A DNA stretch of 64,000 bases from Novosphingobium sediminis. Its GTDB lineage: Bacteria; Pseudomonadota; Alphaproteobacteria; Sphingomonadales; Sphingomonadaceae. Each line of letters begins with the position of its first letter. Position 1 is the first letter of the stretch. The position numbers and the translations under genes were made by a program. Below the pieces are notes generated by a model. It was not told the origin of the DNA. It did no database searches and saw only the letters and a list, made by a program, of their open reading frames with translations. The stretch spans positions 153,172 through 217,171 of the forward strand of contig NZ_BJYR01000009.1 of assembly GCF_007991615.1 (NCBI RefSeq). The letters are read 5' to 3'. Of the stretch, positions 43,820 through 56,057 are shown piece after piece.

Positions 43820-45892
43820 TCAGGCTGAAACCTGCAGCTGCGCAAGGATGAAGGCAAACTCCTCGGCCGTCTCGCGCAAGCCCTCGAACCGGCCCGACTT
43901 GCCGCCATGCCCCGCGCCCATGTTGGTCTTGAGCAGCAGTTCGTTGCTGTCGGTTTTCAGCTCGCGCAGCTTGGCAACCCACTTCGCAGGCTCCCAGTAC
44001 GTCACGCGCGGATCGTTGAGGCCTGCCGTCACCAGCATCGGCGGATAGGCCTGAGCACGCACCTGATCGTAGGGCGAGTAAGAGCGGATCAGCTCGAACG
44101 CTGCCTTGTCCTCGATGGGATTGCCCCATTCGGGCCATTCGCCCGGCGTCAGCGGCAGTTCCTCGTCCAGCATGGTGCTCAGCACATCGACAAACGGGAC
44201 ATGCGCCGCCACCGCGCCCCACAGCTCGGGATCGGAATTGATCACCGCGCCCATCAGCTCACCGCCTGCCGAGCCGCCCGCAATCGCGATCTTGCCTGCC
44301 TCGGTGAAGCCTTCTGCAATCAACCCCTTCGCCACATCGACGAAGTCGTTGAACGTGTTGGTCCGCTGTTCCAGCTTGCCCGCCTTGTACCAGCGACGCC
44401 CCAGATCATCGCCGCCCCGGATATGCGCGATGGCATAGGCGAAGCCGCGATCGATCAGGCTCAGCCGCGTGGTCGAAAAGCCCGGCCCGATGGCGATGCC
44501 ATAAGCGCCGTAGCCATAGAGATAGAGCGGGCCGCCCGCTTCGCGCCCCTTGCGCCACACCACCGAGACCGGCACCGCCGTGCCATCGCGCGCGGCAATC
44601 TCCAGCCGCGCCGTCTCATAAAGCGAGGCGTCGTATCCGCTCGGGATTTCCTGCGTTTTCAGCAGTTCCAGCCGCCCGTCGGCGACGTGGTAATCGTAGA
44701 CCGATGCAGGGCTGGTCATCGATTCGTAGCTGACCCGCAGCTTGTCCATCGCCCATTCTGGATTGTCGCCGAGCGAGGCTTCGTAGCTCGCCTCCGGAAA
44801 CGCGATGGGCACGATCCGCGCCGGATCGTCGTAATACCGCACCTCGATTCGGTCGAGCCCGCGCACCCGGCCCTCGACGACGTAGAAGTCGCGGAACAGG
44901 TCGAATCCGGTCAGGTAGAAGTCGTCCGTCCCCTCGATCAGCGTGGTCCACTCGCCGGGATTGGCCAGCGGCGCGGTGGCGAGGCGGAAGTTCTCATGCG
45001 TGTCGTTGGTGTGGATGAACAGCGTGTCCCCCCGCACATCGACATCGTACTCAACCCCGACAGCCCGTGCCCGCACCAGCAGCGGCTCGGCCAGAGGATC
45101 GGCCGCAGGCACCAGCCGCACTTCGCTCGTCTCATGGTCGCCGGTCGAGATGACCAGCCACTCGTCGTTTGCCGAAAGCCCGGCGGAAACGCGGAAGCCC
45201 TCGTCATCCTCGTGGTAGAGCTCGACATCGCTTTCCACCGGCGTTCCCAGCCAGTGCAGCCGCGCATTGTCCGTCCGCCACTGCGCATTGGCGAGGCTGT
45301 AGACCAGCGCCCTGTCGTCCGCCGCCCAGACGAGCGCGGAAAGCGTCCCCGGGATCACGTCGGGCAATTCCTCGCCCGTCGCGATCACCTTGATTCGCGC
45401 CGTGAAGCGCTCCGATCCGTTGTCATCGACCGCCCACGCCAGCAGCCGCCCGTCGCTCGAGACCGAAAGCGCGCCAAGACGGAAGTATTCCTTGCCCTCG
45501 GCCAGCGCCACTTCGTTGAGGATCAGCTCGTCCGGCCCTCCGGAAACGGGCCTGCGCCACCACTTCTTGTACTCTGCGCCTTCCTCGTATTCGATCCAGT
45601 AGAGCCAGTCGCCGTCCTTCTGCGGCACCGACTTGTCGGCTTCCTTGATCCGCCCGCGCATCTCGGTGAGCAGCGTTTCTACCGTGGGCTGAAGCGGCGC
45701 CATCCGCGCCTCGAACCACGCGTTCTCGGCATCCAGATGCGCCAGCACCTCGGCATCCTTGACCTCGGGATAACCCAGATCGCGCAGCCAGTTGTAGGGA
45801 TCCTCGATCGTCACGCCGTGGTGGGTGAACGTGTGGGGCTTCTTGGCGGCGACCGGGGGCGCTGCAGGGGTGGTTTCCGTCATCCCTCGCAT
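43820..45892 (-). CDS. Oligopeptidase B-like S9A peptidase
   Basis: The 690-residue serine peptidase cleaves short peptides, probably after Lys/Arg. An N-terminal seven-bladed propeller (residues ~70-410) is followed by the alpha/beta-hydrolase part with Ser541 in GGSAGGELMG, Asp627 in AGLNDPRVTYWEP and His662 in GAGHGGKSGR. YGYGAYGIAIGPGFS and AIAHIRGGDDLGRRWY are S9A marks. It has no signal peptide, so it is cytoplasmic. A second start three codons in (MTETTP) is possible. It is divergent from the Xaa-Pro aminopeptidase, with 55 nt between starts. Confidence 0.94.
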   Translation of the reverse strand: MRGMTETTPAAPPVAAKKPHTFTHHGVTIEDPYNWLRDLGYPEVKDAEVLAHLDAENAWFEARMAPLQPTVETLLTEMRGRIKEADKSVPQKDGDWLYWIEYEEGAEYKKWWRRPVSGGPDELILNEVALAEGKEYFRLGALSVSSDGRLLAWAVDDNGSERFTARIKVIATGEELPDVIPGTLSALVWAADDRALVYSLANAQWRTDNARLHWLGTPVESDVELYHEDDEGFRVSAGLSANDEWLVISTGDHETSEVRLVPAADPLAEPLLVRARAVGVEYDVDVRGDTLFIHTNDTHENFRLATAPLANPGEWTTLIEGTDDFYLTGFDLFRDFYVVEGRVRGLDRIEVRYYDDPARIVPIAFPEASYEASLGDNPEWAMDKLRVSYESMTSPASVYDYHVADGRLELLKTQEIPSGYDASLYETARLEIAARDGTAVPVSVVWRKGREAGGPLYLYGYGAYGIAIGPGFSTTRLSLIDRGFAYAIAHIRGGDDLGRRWYKAGKLEQRTNTFNDFVDVAKGLIAEGFTEAGKIAIAGGSAGGELMGAVINSDPELWGAVAAHVPFVDVLSTMLDEELPLTPGEWPEWGNPIEDKAAFELIRSYSPYDQVRAQAYPPMLVTAGLNDPRVTYWEPAKWVAKLRELKTDSNELLLKTNMGAGHGGKSGRFEGLRETAEEFAFILAQLQVSA

Positions 45893-45947
45893 CTATGGTG
45901 CGCGGCATGGTCCCGCAAGGCGGGCGACACGTTTCAGGACAAGACCC

Positions 45948-47753
45948 ATGCTGATGAACACCCATGAAGCCCGCCTCGATGCGCTGCGCAAGGAACTCGC
46001 GCGCCAGCAGCTCGATGGTTTCGTCATCCCCATCTCTGATGAGCACATGAGCGAATATGTCGGCGCCTATGCGCAGCGGCTCGGCTGGCTGACCGGCTTC
46101 GGCGGATCGGCCGGTACCGCCGTCGTGCTGAAGGATGAAGCCGCGATCTTCGTCGATGGGCGCTATACGCTGCAGGTGCGCGAACAGGTCGATGGCCGGC
46201 TCTATTCCTACCAGTCCGTCCCGCAGACCTCGGTCGCTGCGTGGCTAGGCGAACATGCGCCCGAAGGCAGCCGAATCGGCTATGATGCATGGCTCCACGG
46301 CAAGGGTTGGGCCGATGCCGCTGCTGCCGCGCTCAAGGGCAGGGGTGCCACGCTCGTCGCGGTGAAGCAGAACCCCATCGACGCGATCTGGCAGGACCGC
46401 CCCGCGCCCTCCGCCGCCCCCGCGCTCGTTCATGCCGACGAATACGCCGGCGCCTCCGCCCATGAAAAGCGCGCCGAAGTCGCCGCATGGCTCACCGCAC
46501 GCGGGCTCGACGCCGCGGTCATTTCCGCGCTCGATTCGGTCGCTTGGCTGCTCAACATGCGCGGCTCGGATGTGGACTGCACGCCCGTCGCGCTGTCCTT
46601 CGTCCTCGCCCATGCCGACGGCACGGCAGATCTGTTCATCGCGCCGGAGAAAGTCACGCCCGAACTCGCCCAGCACCTCGGCAACGCCGTGCGCGTGCAG
46701 GACCGCGCTGCCTTCACCCCCGCGCTCGCCGCGCTGGCAGGCAAGAAGGTCGCGGTCGATCCCGAGCGCGCCGTTGCCGCGATCTATGCCGAACTGAAGG
46801 CAGCGGGCGCCGAGGCCGTCTCGGTCACCGATCCCACCGTGCTGCCCAAGGCCCGCAAGAACCCGGTCGAGCAGGCCGGCCACCGCGCCGCGCAGGCGCG
46901 CGATGGGGCGGCGATCACGCGTTTCCTCCACTGGTTGTCCGTCACCGCGCCCAAGGGCACCGAAACCGAACTCTCCGCCGCCGCCGCGCTCCGTGCCGAG
47001 CGCGAGAAGACCGGCCTGCTGCGCGATCTCTCGTTCGACACGATCTCCGCCGCCGGGCCCAACGGCGCCAGCCCGCACTACAAGGTGGACGAACACACCA
47101 ACCGGGCGATCGAGCCCAACAGCGTGTATCTCGTCGATTCCGGCGGCCAGTACCTCGATGGCACGACCGACATCACTCGCACCGTCTGGATCGGCCCCGA
47201 TGCACCCCCGGCGGAAGTGAAGGACCGCTTCACCCGCGTGCTCAAGGGCCACATCGCGCTAGACCTTGCCGTGTTCCCGGAAGGCACAAACGGCAGCCAA
47301 CTCGATAGCTTCGCGCGCCAGTTCCTGTGGTCCGCCGGGCTCGATTATGCCCACGGCACCGGCCACGGCGTCGGCAGCTTCCTCGCCGTCCACGAAGGCC
47401 CGCAGCGCATCGCCAAGGCGGCGGGCGGGCAGGCCGGCACCGGGCAGGCGCTGCTTCCCGGCATGATCCTCTCGAACGAGCCCGGCTATTACAAGGCCGG
47501 CGAATACGGCATCCGCATCGAGAACCTCGTGCTGGTCGAGGAGCGCCAGATCGAAGGCGCCGAGGGCATGTTCATGGGCTTCGAGACGCTGACTTTCGCA
47601 CCCATCGATCGCACCTTGGTCGAACCCGCGCTGCTGCTGCAGCACGAGCGCGATTGGTGGAACAGCTATCACGCCAAGGTGCGCGATCTGCTCGCCCCGC
47701 AGTTGTCGGGTGCGGACCTCCCCTGGCTGGAGGCTGCCTGCGCCCCGTTGTAA
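45948..47753 (+). CDS. Xaa-Pro aminopeptidase, M24B family
   Basis: A 601-residue peptidase releasing N-terminal residues next to proline. Two creatinase-like N-terminal domains (residues ~8-310) precede the pita-bread catalytic domain with two-metal ligands in VDSGGQYLDGTTDITRTVW, the His in HGTGHGVGSFLAVHEGPQ and the glutamates in NEPGYYKAGEYGIRIENLVL. This is the long three-domain (XPNPEP1-like) type. CAGGA precedes the ATG. Together with the divergent oligopeptidase B it points to peptide turnover. Confidence 0.95.
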   Translation: MLMNTHEARLDALRKELARQQLDGFVIPISDEHMSEYVGAYAQRLGWLTGFGGSAGTAVVLKDEAAIFVDGRYTLQVREQVDGRLYSYQSVPQTSVAAWLGEHAPEGSRIGYDAWLHGKGWADAAAAALKGRGATLVAVKQNPIDAIWQDRPAPSAAPALVHADEYAGASAHEKRAEVAAWLTARGLDAAVISALDSVAWLLNMRGSDVDCTPVALSFVLAHADGTADLFIAPEKVTPELAQHLGNAVRVQDRAAFTPALAALAGKKVAVDPERAVAAIYAELKAAGAEAVSVTDPTVLPKARKNPVEQAGHRAAQARDGAAITRFLHWLSVTAPKGTETELSAAAALRAEREKTGLLRDLSFDTISAAGPNGASPHYKVDEHTNRAIEPNSVYLVDSGGQYLDGTTDITRTVWIGPDAPPAEVKDRFTRVLKGHIALDLAVFPEGTNGSQLDSFARQFLWSAGLDYAHGTGHGVGSFLAVHEGPQRIAKAAGGQAGTGQALLPGMILSNEPGYYKAGEYGIRIENLVLVEERQIEGAEGMFMGFETLTFAPIDRTLVEPALLLQHERDWWNSYHAKVRDLLAPQLSGADLPWLEAACAPL

Positions 47754-47809
47754 GTGTATTTGTTCGTGTTATGTTCCGTCCATCGCGACTCGCGGAAGAG
47801 GAGAAGGAC

Positions 47810-48184
47810 ATGATCGGCTACGTGACTTTGGGAACCAACGATCTCGCGCGCGGCGCGAAGTTCTATGATGCGCTGGCCGCCGAAATGGGCACCGGCCGCA
47901 TGTACGAATGGGACGGCGCGATCGCGTGGGGTGAGGCGGGCGGCGCGGCTGGCATCGGCCTGATGAAGCCCTATAACGGAGAGCCTGCCACTGTCGGCAA
48001 CGGCGTGATGGTCGCCTTGGAAGCCAGGGACACGGCGCAGGTCGACCGGCTCCATGCCGCCGCGCTCGCCAATGGCGGCACCTGCGAAGGCCCTCCGGGG
48101 CCGCGCGGCGAGGGCGGGTTCTACGCGGCCTATTTCCGCGATCCCGATGGCAACAAGCTCAATGCTTTTGTCATGGGGAGCTGA
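47810..48184 (+). CDS. VOC (glyoxalase/bleomycin-resistance) family protein
   Basis: A 124-residue single vicinal-oxygen-chelate domain: IGYVTLGTNDLARGAKFYDA at the N-terminus and GGFYAAYFRDPDGNKLNAFV at the end, the usual beta-alpha-beta-beta-beta halves. Substrates of this subfamily are unknown. AGGAGAAGG immediately precedes the ATG, a very strong ribosome site. The cupin gene follows 5 nt later, and the M24B gene ends 56 nt before. Confidence 0.85.
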   Translation: MIGYVTLGTNDLARGAKFYDALAAEMGTGRMYEWDGAIAWGEAGGAAGIGLMKPYNGEPATVGNGVMVALEARDTAQVDRLHAAALANGGTCEGPPGPRGEGGFYAAYFRDPDGNKLNAFVMGS

Positions 48185-48189
48185 TCATC

Positions 48190-48585
48190 ATGGCGCACCG
48201 CCTCGATACGAACCCCATCCACATCGGGCTCGGCGCGAAGGCGGTGCCCCAGCCGGCCTTCACGGGCATGGAATGGTACGGCGGCTACATCGCCCGCCAC
48301 GGGGAAGATGGGGCGGAAGGCCGCCTCGTCAGCCAGCACAGCTTCACCGAAAGCTGGGACAGCTGGGAAATGCACCCGGCAGGCGATGAAGTCGTCCTCC
48401 TGCTTTCTGGCGAGGCAGTGATGCATCAGGAACTCGCCGACGGAACGAGGGCCGAGCTCCGCCTCGTCGCCGGAGAATATGCCGTGAACCCGCCGGGTGC
48501 ATGGCACACGATGGACCTGATTTCGGCTCAGGCCTCTGCGCTGTTCATCACCTCGGGCCTCGGGACGGAACATCGCCCGCGCTGA
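48190..48585 (+). CDS. Cupin-domain protein
   Basis: A 131-residue cupin. The double-stranded beta-helix shows WEMHPAGDEVVLLLSGEAVM (motif 1 with His, Glu) and ADGTRAELRLVAGEYAVNPP GAWHTMDL (motif 2 with His). It probably binds a metal and a small ligand; the reaction is unknown. Translation is coupled to the VOC gene. Confidence 0.85.
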   Translation: MAHRLDTNPIHIGLGAKAVPQPAFTGMEWYGGYIARHGEDGAEGRLVSQHSFTESWDSWEMHPAGDEVVLLLSGEAVMHQELADGTRAELRLVAGEYAVNPPGAWHTMDLISAQASALFITSGLGTEHRPR

Positions 48586-48592
48586 AACGCCC

Positions 48593-48641
48593 GCGACAAA
48601 GTGCGACAAAGAACCGCATCGGTGGGATAACCCTGCGACAA
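48593..48641. promoter_or_regulatory. GCGACAA repeats upstream of the EF-hand/two-component operon
   Basis: GCGACAA occurs at 48593, 48603 and 48635. The first two copies are exactly 10 bp apart, the third about three helical turns further. Direct heptamer repeats spaced 10-11 bp are typical binding sites of OmpR/PhoB-type response regulators, and such a regulator is encoded in the operon that follows 73 nt downstream. Confidence 0.5.
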
Positions 48642-48713
48642 CCCGGCTGTAGATGGGACACAGCGGGAAGGCAGAACCTTCCCTGCGTCCCTTCAGGACA
48701 AGGACCGTGCTCG

Positions 48714-49385
48714 ATGAAAAAGACCACCTTCGCCGCCTCTGCGGCCGTTCTCTTGACCGCCACCACAGCGCTCTATGCCGTCTACCCCGCGCTTGCCGAG
48801 CCTGGCCGCGATCCCATGGGCGGCGCCACCATTACTTGGGCCGATGCCAAGGCCAAGGCGGATGCGCTGTGGACGAAGCTGGACGTCAACAAGGATGGTG
48901 TGCTCAACCATGCCGATCGCGAGGCCAAGATGGCCGAGATGTTCGACATGATCGATACCAACCACGATGGCTCGATCAGCAAGACCGAGTTCATGGAGCA
49001 TCACAAGAAGATGATGGATGGTCCCGGCTGGAAGGGCGGAAAGGGCCGCGATGGCGCGCCCGGTGATACGCCGCCCCCGCCTCCGGGCGGCGGCATGGGC
49101 ATGATGATGGGCCCCGGCGCGCGTATGCTCCACGAAATGGCAGAGAAGGCCGATACCAACCACGACGGCACGATCACCCGCGCCGAATTCGATGCCGCTG
49201 CCAAGGCCCGCTTCGATTCCGCCGATACCAACCATGATGGCAAGCTGACCCCGCAGGAACGCCGCGCCGCATGGATGGCGATGCGCGGGGAACACGGCGG
49301 CTGGCGCGGTGGGCGCGGCATGCACCGCATGGGCGGACATGACATGGGCGATATGCCGCCTCCGCCGCCGCCCCCCGGTGCCTGA
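48714..49385 (+). CDS. Periplasmic EF-hand calcium-binding protein
   Basis: A 223-residue secreted protein with signal peptide (KKTTFAASAAVLLTATTALY...ALA). It has four EF-hand loops: D57-D68 (DVNKDGVLNHAD, last position Asp), D81-E92 (DTNHDGSISKTE), D147-E158 (DTNHDGTITRAE) and D171-E182 (DTNHDGKLTPQE). A Gly/Pro/Met-rich linker separates the two pairs and the C-terminus ends in Gly/His/Pro-rich sequence (GGHDMGDMPPPPPPPGA). It begins a three-gene operon with a response regulator (2-nt gap) and a sensor kinase, which suggests it senses or buffers calcium or stress in the periplasm for the kinase. Confidence 0.9.
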   Translation: MKKTTFAASAAVLLTATTALYAVYPALAEPGRDPMGGATITWADAKAKADALWTKLDVNKDGVLNHADREAKMAEMFDMIDTNHDGSISKTEFMEHHKKMMDGPGWKGGKGRDGAPGDTPPPPPGGGMGMMMGPGARMLHEMAEKADTNHDGTITRAEFDAAAKARFDSADTNHDGKLTPQERRAAWMAMRGEHGGWRGGRGMHRMGGHDMGDMPPPPPPPGA

Positions 49386-49387
49386 GC

Positions 49388-50131
49388 ATGACGGCCATGC
49401 CTGACGCGACCCGTGTTCTGGTGGTCGATGATGAGGCGGCTCTGCGCGAACCCCTGGCGGACTATCTCGTCCGGCAGGGGTTCGCCGCTGCGCAGGCCGC
49501 CAGCGCTGCCGAAGCCCGCGCGCGGCTCGCCGCCGAAACCTACGACATCGTCCTCCTCGATGTGATGATGCCGGGCGAGGATGGCCTCTCGCTGTGCCGC
49601 CACCTGATCGAGGCGCGCCAACTCCCCGTCATTTTCCTCACTGCACGCGGCGAGGCGACCGATCGCATCGTCGGGCTCGAAATCGGCGCCGACGACTACG
49701 TCGTCAAACCGTTCGATCCGCGCGAACTTGTTGCGCGGATCCGTTCCGTCCTGCGCCGCGCGTCCCGTGCGCCCGGAATGAGGACTGAGGCGACCGACGA
49801 GTTGCACTACACTTTCGACGGCTGGCGCCTCGATCCGCTGCGCCGCCGCCTGATCGACCGCGAAGGCGCGGTCGTCGCGATTTCCTCGGCCGAGTTCCGC
49901 CTGCTCGTCGCTTTCCTCGATCACCCGCGCCAGGTGCTCGACCGCGACCGCCTCCTCGATATGGTGCAAGGCCGCGAAGCGCACTTGTTCGACCGCGCGG
50001 TAGACAACCAGATCAGCCGCCTGCGCCGCAAGATCGAGCGCGACAGCCGCAATCCCGAACTGATCCAGACGGTGTGGGGCGGCGGTTACATGCTCGCCGC
50101 CGAAGTGCGCAAGGTGGCTGCCGATGGCTGA
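49388..50131 (+). CDS. OmpR-family response regulator
   Basis: A 247-residue regulator. Receiver domain with acidic pocket VDDE, phospho-acceptor Asp58 in DIVLLDVMMPGEDGLSLC, Thr/Lys switch residues in VIFLTARGEATD and DDYVVKPFDPRELVARI. The C-terminal winged helix (residues ~140-240) has SSAEFRLLVAFLDHPRQVLD and the recognition region DRAVDNQISRLRRKIERDSR. It follows the EF-hand gene by 2 nt and overlaps the kinase gene by 8 nt. Confidence 0.96.
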   Translation: MTAMPDATRVLVVDDEAALREPLADYLVRQGFAAAQAASAAEARARLAAETYDIVLLDVMMPGEDGLSLCRHLIEARQLPVIFLTARGEATDRIVGLEIGADDYVVKPFDPRELVARIRSVLRRASRAPGMRTEATDELHYTFDGWRLDPLRRRLIDREGAVVAISSAEFRLLVAFLDHPRQVLDRDRLLDMVQGREAHLFDRAVDNQISRLRRKIERDSRNPELIQTVWGGGYMLAAEVRKVAADG

Positions 50132-51569
50132 CGTATCCGAGCCAAGGGCAGCGCGCCTGCGGCTATGGCCGCGCAGCCTGCAAGGCCAGATGCTATTCGC
50201 CATCGCGCTCGCGCTGATGGTTGCGCAGGGCCTCTCGGCTGCGCTGATGTGGCGCATGCAGCATGAGCGGCACTTCGCCGGGCTCGTCAATTACGCGGCC
50301 TTCAGCCTGCTTGGCCGCAATCCCCGTGCGCAGTTCGGTCCGCCCCCTCCGCCCGGCGACGAGGGTCCGGAAATCGGCTTCCGCATGCCGCGTCCGCTGC
50401 GCGTGCAGGAAGAACTTCGCGCGCCGCAGATTGCCGGTGACCGCCGGCGTCCCGAGATCGAGGGCGCCCTGCGCCAGGTGCTCGAAGCGCAAGGCGTCGA
50501 TGCGCGGCAACTTTTCGTGGCCGAGCGTGATCCTGCGCGCGATCCCGTCATCACCGAATGGCTCGCCCGGCGCGGACCGCGCGTCCGACCGCCCGGTGCC
50601 CCGCGTCCGCGCCTGATCATTGCCGCGATTGGCCGGCCTGACGGCACCTGGCTCACTGCGCGCCTGCTTGCCCCGCGCACCGAACGCGCGATGCTCACCA
50701 CGCTCGTGCTGCAGACGGTGTTCATCTATCTCGTCCTGGTCGGCGCAGTCGCGCTGATCCTGCGCCGCATTGCGCGGCCGTTGAAGGCGCTCACCACGCA
50801 AGTCGAAGGCTTCGCCCGCTCGCGCACGGCGGGCGGCCAGCTTGCTCCCGAGGGGCCCGATGACATCCGCCGACTGATCGTCGCCCATAACGCGATGGAG
50901 CGCCGGGTCGGCGCCTTGCTTGACGAGAAGGACGTGATGCTCGGCGCCATCGGCCACGATCTCAAGACACCGCTCGCCGCGCTGCGCGTGCGGATCGAAG
51001 CGGTGGAGGACGACACCGAGCGCGGCCGCATGGCCGCGACGATCGAGGACATCAACCGTTCGCTCGACGATATCCTGAGCCTTGCCCGGGTCGGGCGGCC
51101 TTCAGACCCGCTTGAGCAGACCGAGCTATCCGCGCTCGTCGCCGATGTTGTCGGCGAATATGAGGATATGGGTGAGGACGTCACGCTGGGCGATGCAACG
51201 CGCATCGTCATGCCGCTGCGCGCCACCTGGCTGCGCCGCGCGCTGCGCAACCTCGTCTCCAATGCGCTGCGCTATGGCAACAGGGCCCGCGTCACGCTGC
51301 GGCGCGAGGGCGGCGAGGCCGTTCTCACGGTAGAGGACGATGGCCCCGGCATCCCCGAGCACGAAATCACCCGTATGCTCGAGCCGTTCACCCGGCTCGA
51401 AGCCTCGCGCAATTCAGGGACAGGCGGCGCGGGCCTCGGCCTTACGCTTGCCCGCGCGATTGCCGATCAGCACGGCGGTTCGCTGATCCTCGCCAACCGC
51501 CGCGCAACAGACGAAGCGGGCGGCGAGACCAAAGGCCTCACCGCCACGCTGCGCCTGCCGTTATCCTGA
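50124..51569 (+). CDS. Sensor histidine kinase
   Basis: A 481-residue kinase with two membrane helices (about residues 20-42 and 192-212) enclosing a ~150-residue periplasmic sensor. That sensor is rich in Pro/Arg (QFGPPPPPGDEGPEIGFRMP) and not a recognised domain. A HAMP domain follows, then the H box at His278 (GHDLKTPLAAL), N box (LRNLVSNALRYG), G1 (VEDDGPGIP) and G2 (GGAGLGLTLARAIADQHGG). Its regulator gene overlaps by 8 nt. The signal is unknown; the EF-hand protein in the operon makes calcium or envelope stress plausible. Confidence 0.94.
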   Translation: MADVSEPRAARLRLWPRSLQGQMLFAIALALMVAQGLSAALMWRMQHERHFAGLVNYAAFSLLGRNPRAQFGPPPPPGDEGPEIGFRMPRPLRVQEELRAPQIAGDRRRPEIEGALRQVLEAQGVDARQLFVAERDPARDPVITEWLARRGPRVRPPGAPRPRLIIAAIGRPDGTWLTARLLAPRTERAMLTTLVLQTVFIYLVLVGAVALILRRIARPLKALTTQVEGFARSRTAGGQLAPEGPDDIRRLIVAHNAMERRVGALLDEKDVMLGAIGHDLKTPLAALRVRIEAVEDDTERGRMAATIEDINRSLDDILSLARVGRPSDPLEQTELSALVADVVGEYEDMGEDVTLGDATRIVMPLRATWLRRALRNLVSNALRYGNRARVTLRREGGEAVLTVEDDGPGIPEHEITRMLEPFTRLEASRNSGTGGAGLGLTLARAIADQHGGSLILANRRATDEAGGETKGLTATLRLPLS

Positions 51570-51576
51570 ACGACGC

Positions 51577-54240
<2,664 letters not shown>

Positions 54241-54359
54241 CGTGGCCTTTCGGTTCAGGCCGGGTCAGGCCCGGTCTTCGATGCCGCTTGCCTGCCCCGA
54301 TCCTGTTGCATCCGCAACCGGATTCGACGAACCGCCTGCCGCCGTCGTCGAACGACAAG

Positions 54360-55934
54360 TTAGCGCAAAAGCCCGCCTAGCAATCCGCGCGCAAATCGTC
54401 CGAACGCCGCGCCGCCGATCTGCGTGGCGATCGTGCCGACAATCGCGCTCGCGCCGGATTCGATGGGCGATGCGCGCGATTTCTTGCCCATGATCTCCGC
54501 CGCGATCACCGATCCGGCCGAAGCCGCGATTGCGCCCACCGCAGCCTTGCCCGCCTTGCCCCACATCGAAGGTGTCTGCCGTGCAGATGCCTGCTGCGCC
54601 GCCGCGCCCTCGGCTTCCACCTGCTGCGCGGCAGCGGCAGCATCGGCCGCTTTTTGCGCCAGCACTTCGGCGGCAGATTCGCGGTTTACCGCCGCGTCGT
54701 ACTTGCCGTCGAACGGGCTGATCGATTGGATCACCGCGCGTTCCTTCGCGTCGAGCGGCCCCAGCCGCGAACGCGGCGGCGCCACCAGCGTGCGCTGCAC
54801 GATCCCCGGCGCACCATCGGCATCAAGCGTGGAAACAAGCGCCTCGCCCACCTTCAGCTCGGTGATGACCTTCCCGACATCGAGGTCGGGGTTGATGCGG
54901 AAAGTCTCTGCCGCCGCCTTGATCGCCTTCTGGTCGCGCGGGGTGAAGGCGCGCAGCGCGTGCTGCACGCGGTTGCCGAGCTGCCCCGCAATCTTCTCCG
55001 GAATGTCGATCGGGTTCTGCGAGACGAAGTAGACCCCCACGCCCTTCGAGCGGATCAGCCGCACCACCTGCTCCACCTTGTCGAACAGCGCCTCGGGCGC
55101 GTCGTCGAACAGGAGGTGTGCCTCGTCGAAGAAGAACACCAGCTTCGGCTTTTCGGGATCGCCCACTTCGGGCAGCGCCTCGAACAGTTCGCTCAGCAGC
55201 CAAAGCAGGAACGTCGCATAGAGCTTGGGGCTCTGCATCAGCTTCTCGGCGCTGAGCACGTTGACGAAGCCGCGGCCCTGATCGTCTATCTTGATGAAGT
55301 CGTTGATCTCGAACGCGGGCTCGCCGAAAAACCGGTCTGCGCCCTGGCTTTCAAAGGCCAGCAACTGGCGCTGGATCGTGCCAACGCTGGCCTTGGAGAC
55401 GTTGCCGTACTTGGCCGCAAGCTCGCCCGCATTCTGCGCGCAGGCCATCAGCGTCGCCTGCAAGTCAGCCAGATCGAGCAGCAGCAACCCGTTGTCGTCG
55501 GCATAGCGGAACGCGATGTTGAGCACGCCTTCCTGCGTCTCGTTGAGCCCCATCAGCCGCGCCAACAGCAGCGGGCCCATTTCGGAAATCGTCGTGCGGA
55601 TCGGGTGCCCGGCCTCGCCGTAGAGGTCCCAGAACACCACCGGATTATCGGCATAGGTGAACGGATCGATGCCCAGTTGCTTGGCACGCGCCTCGATTGC
55701 GTCGGCGTGCTTGAAGGTGGGGCTGCCGGGCATGCCGATGCCGGAAAGGTCGCCCTTCACGTCGGCGAGGAACACCGGCACGCCGCGCGCGGAAAATTGC
55801 TCTGCCATGCCTTGCAGGGTCACTGTCTTGCCGGTTCCGGTGGCCCCGGCCACAAGTCCGTGCCGGTTGGCGCGGTCCAGTCGCAGCACCTGGCGTTCGC
55901 CAGTTGCTCCCAGGCCGATGTAAATGTCGTCCAT
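54360..55934 (-). CDS. HerA-like ATPase, DUF853 (YjgR) family
   Basis: A 524-residue P-loop ATPase of the HerA/FtsK superfamily. Walker A is in [20 protein letters not shown], followed by [13 protein letters not shown], and Walker B in [20 protein letters not shown], then [20 protein letters not shown]. The C-terminus is Ala-rich ([20 protein letters not shown]) with a hydrophobic Gly/Ala stretch ([16 protein letters not shown]) that may touch the membrane. Its function in DNA or another process is not established. The start MDDIYIGL has TGGA eight bases upstream; MGGILNM six codons earlier is possible. Divergent from pabB-pabC. Confidence 0.9.
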   Translation of the reverse strand: MDDIYIGLGATGERQVLRLDRANRHGLVAGATGTGKTVTLQGMAEQFSARGVPVFLADVKGDLSGIGMPGSPTFKHADAIEARAKQLGIDPFTYADNPVVFWDLYGEAGHPIRTTISEMGPLLLARLMGLNETQEGVLNIAFRYADDNGLLLLDLADLQATLMACAQNAGELAAKYGNVSKASVGTIQRQLLAFESQGADRFFGEPAFEINDFIKIDDQGRGFVNVLSAEKLMQSPKLYATFLLWLLSELFEALPEVGDPEKPKLVFFFDEAHLLFDDAPEALFDKVEQVVRLIRSKGVGVYFVSQNPIDIPEKIAGQLGNRVQHALRAFTPRDQKAIKAAAETFRINPDLDVGKVITELKVGEALVSTLDADGAPGIVQRTLVAPPRSRLGPLDAKERAVIQSISPFDGKYDAAVNRESAAEVLAQKAADAAAAAQQVEAEGAAAQQASARQTPSMWGKAGKAAVGAIAASAGSVIAAEIMGKKSRASPIESGASAIVGTIATQIGGAAFGRFARGLLGGLLR

Positions 55935-56057
55935 GTTCAGTATTCCACCCATGCTCTGCTGGCAGCCTCGTCCCGCCAATCTTGTCCCCCGGAATGAAAC
56001 AGTAGGAAAGCGCTTTTTGCATCCGGGGCAGACCGCCGCTAAAGCCCGGGTCCCGAC

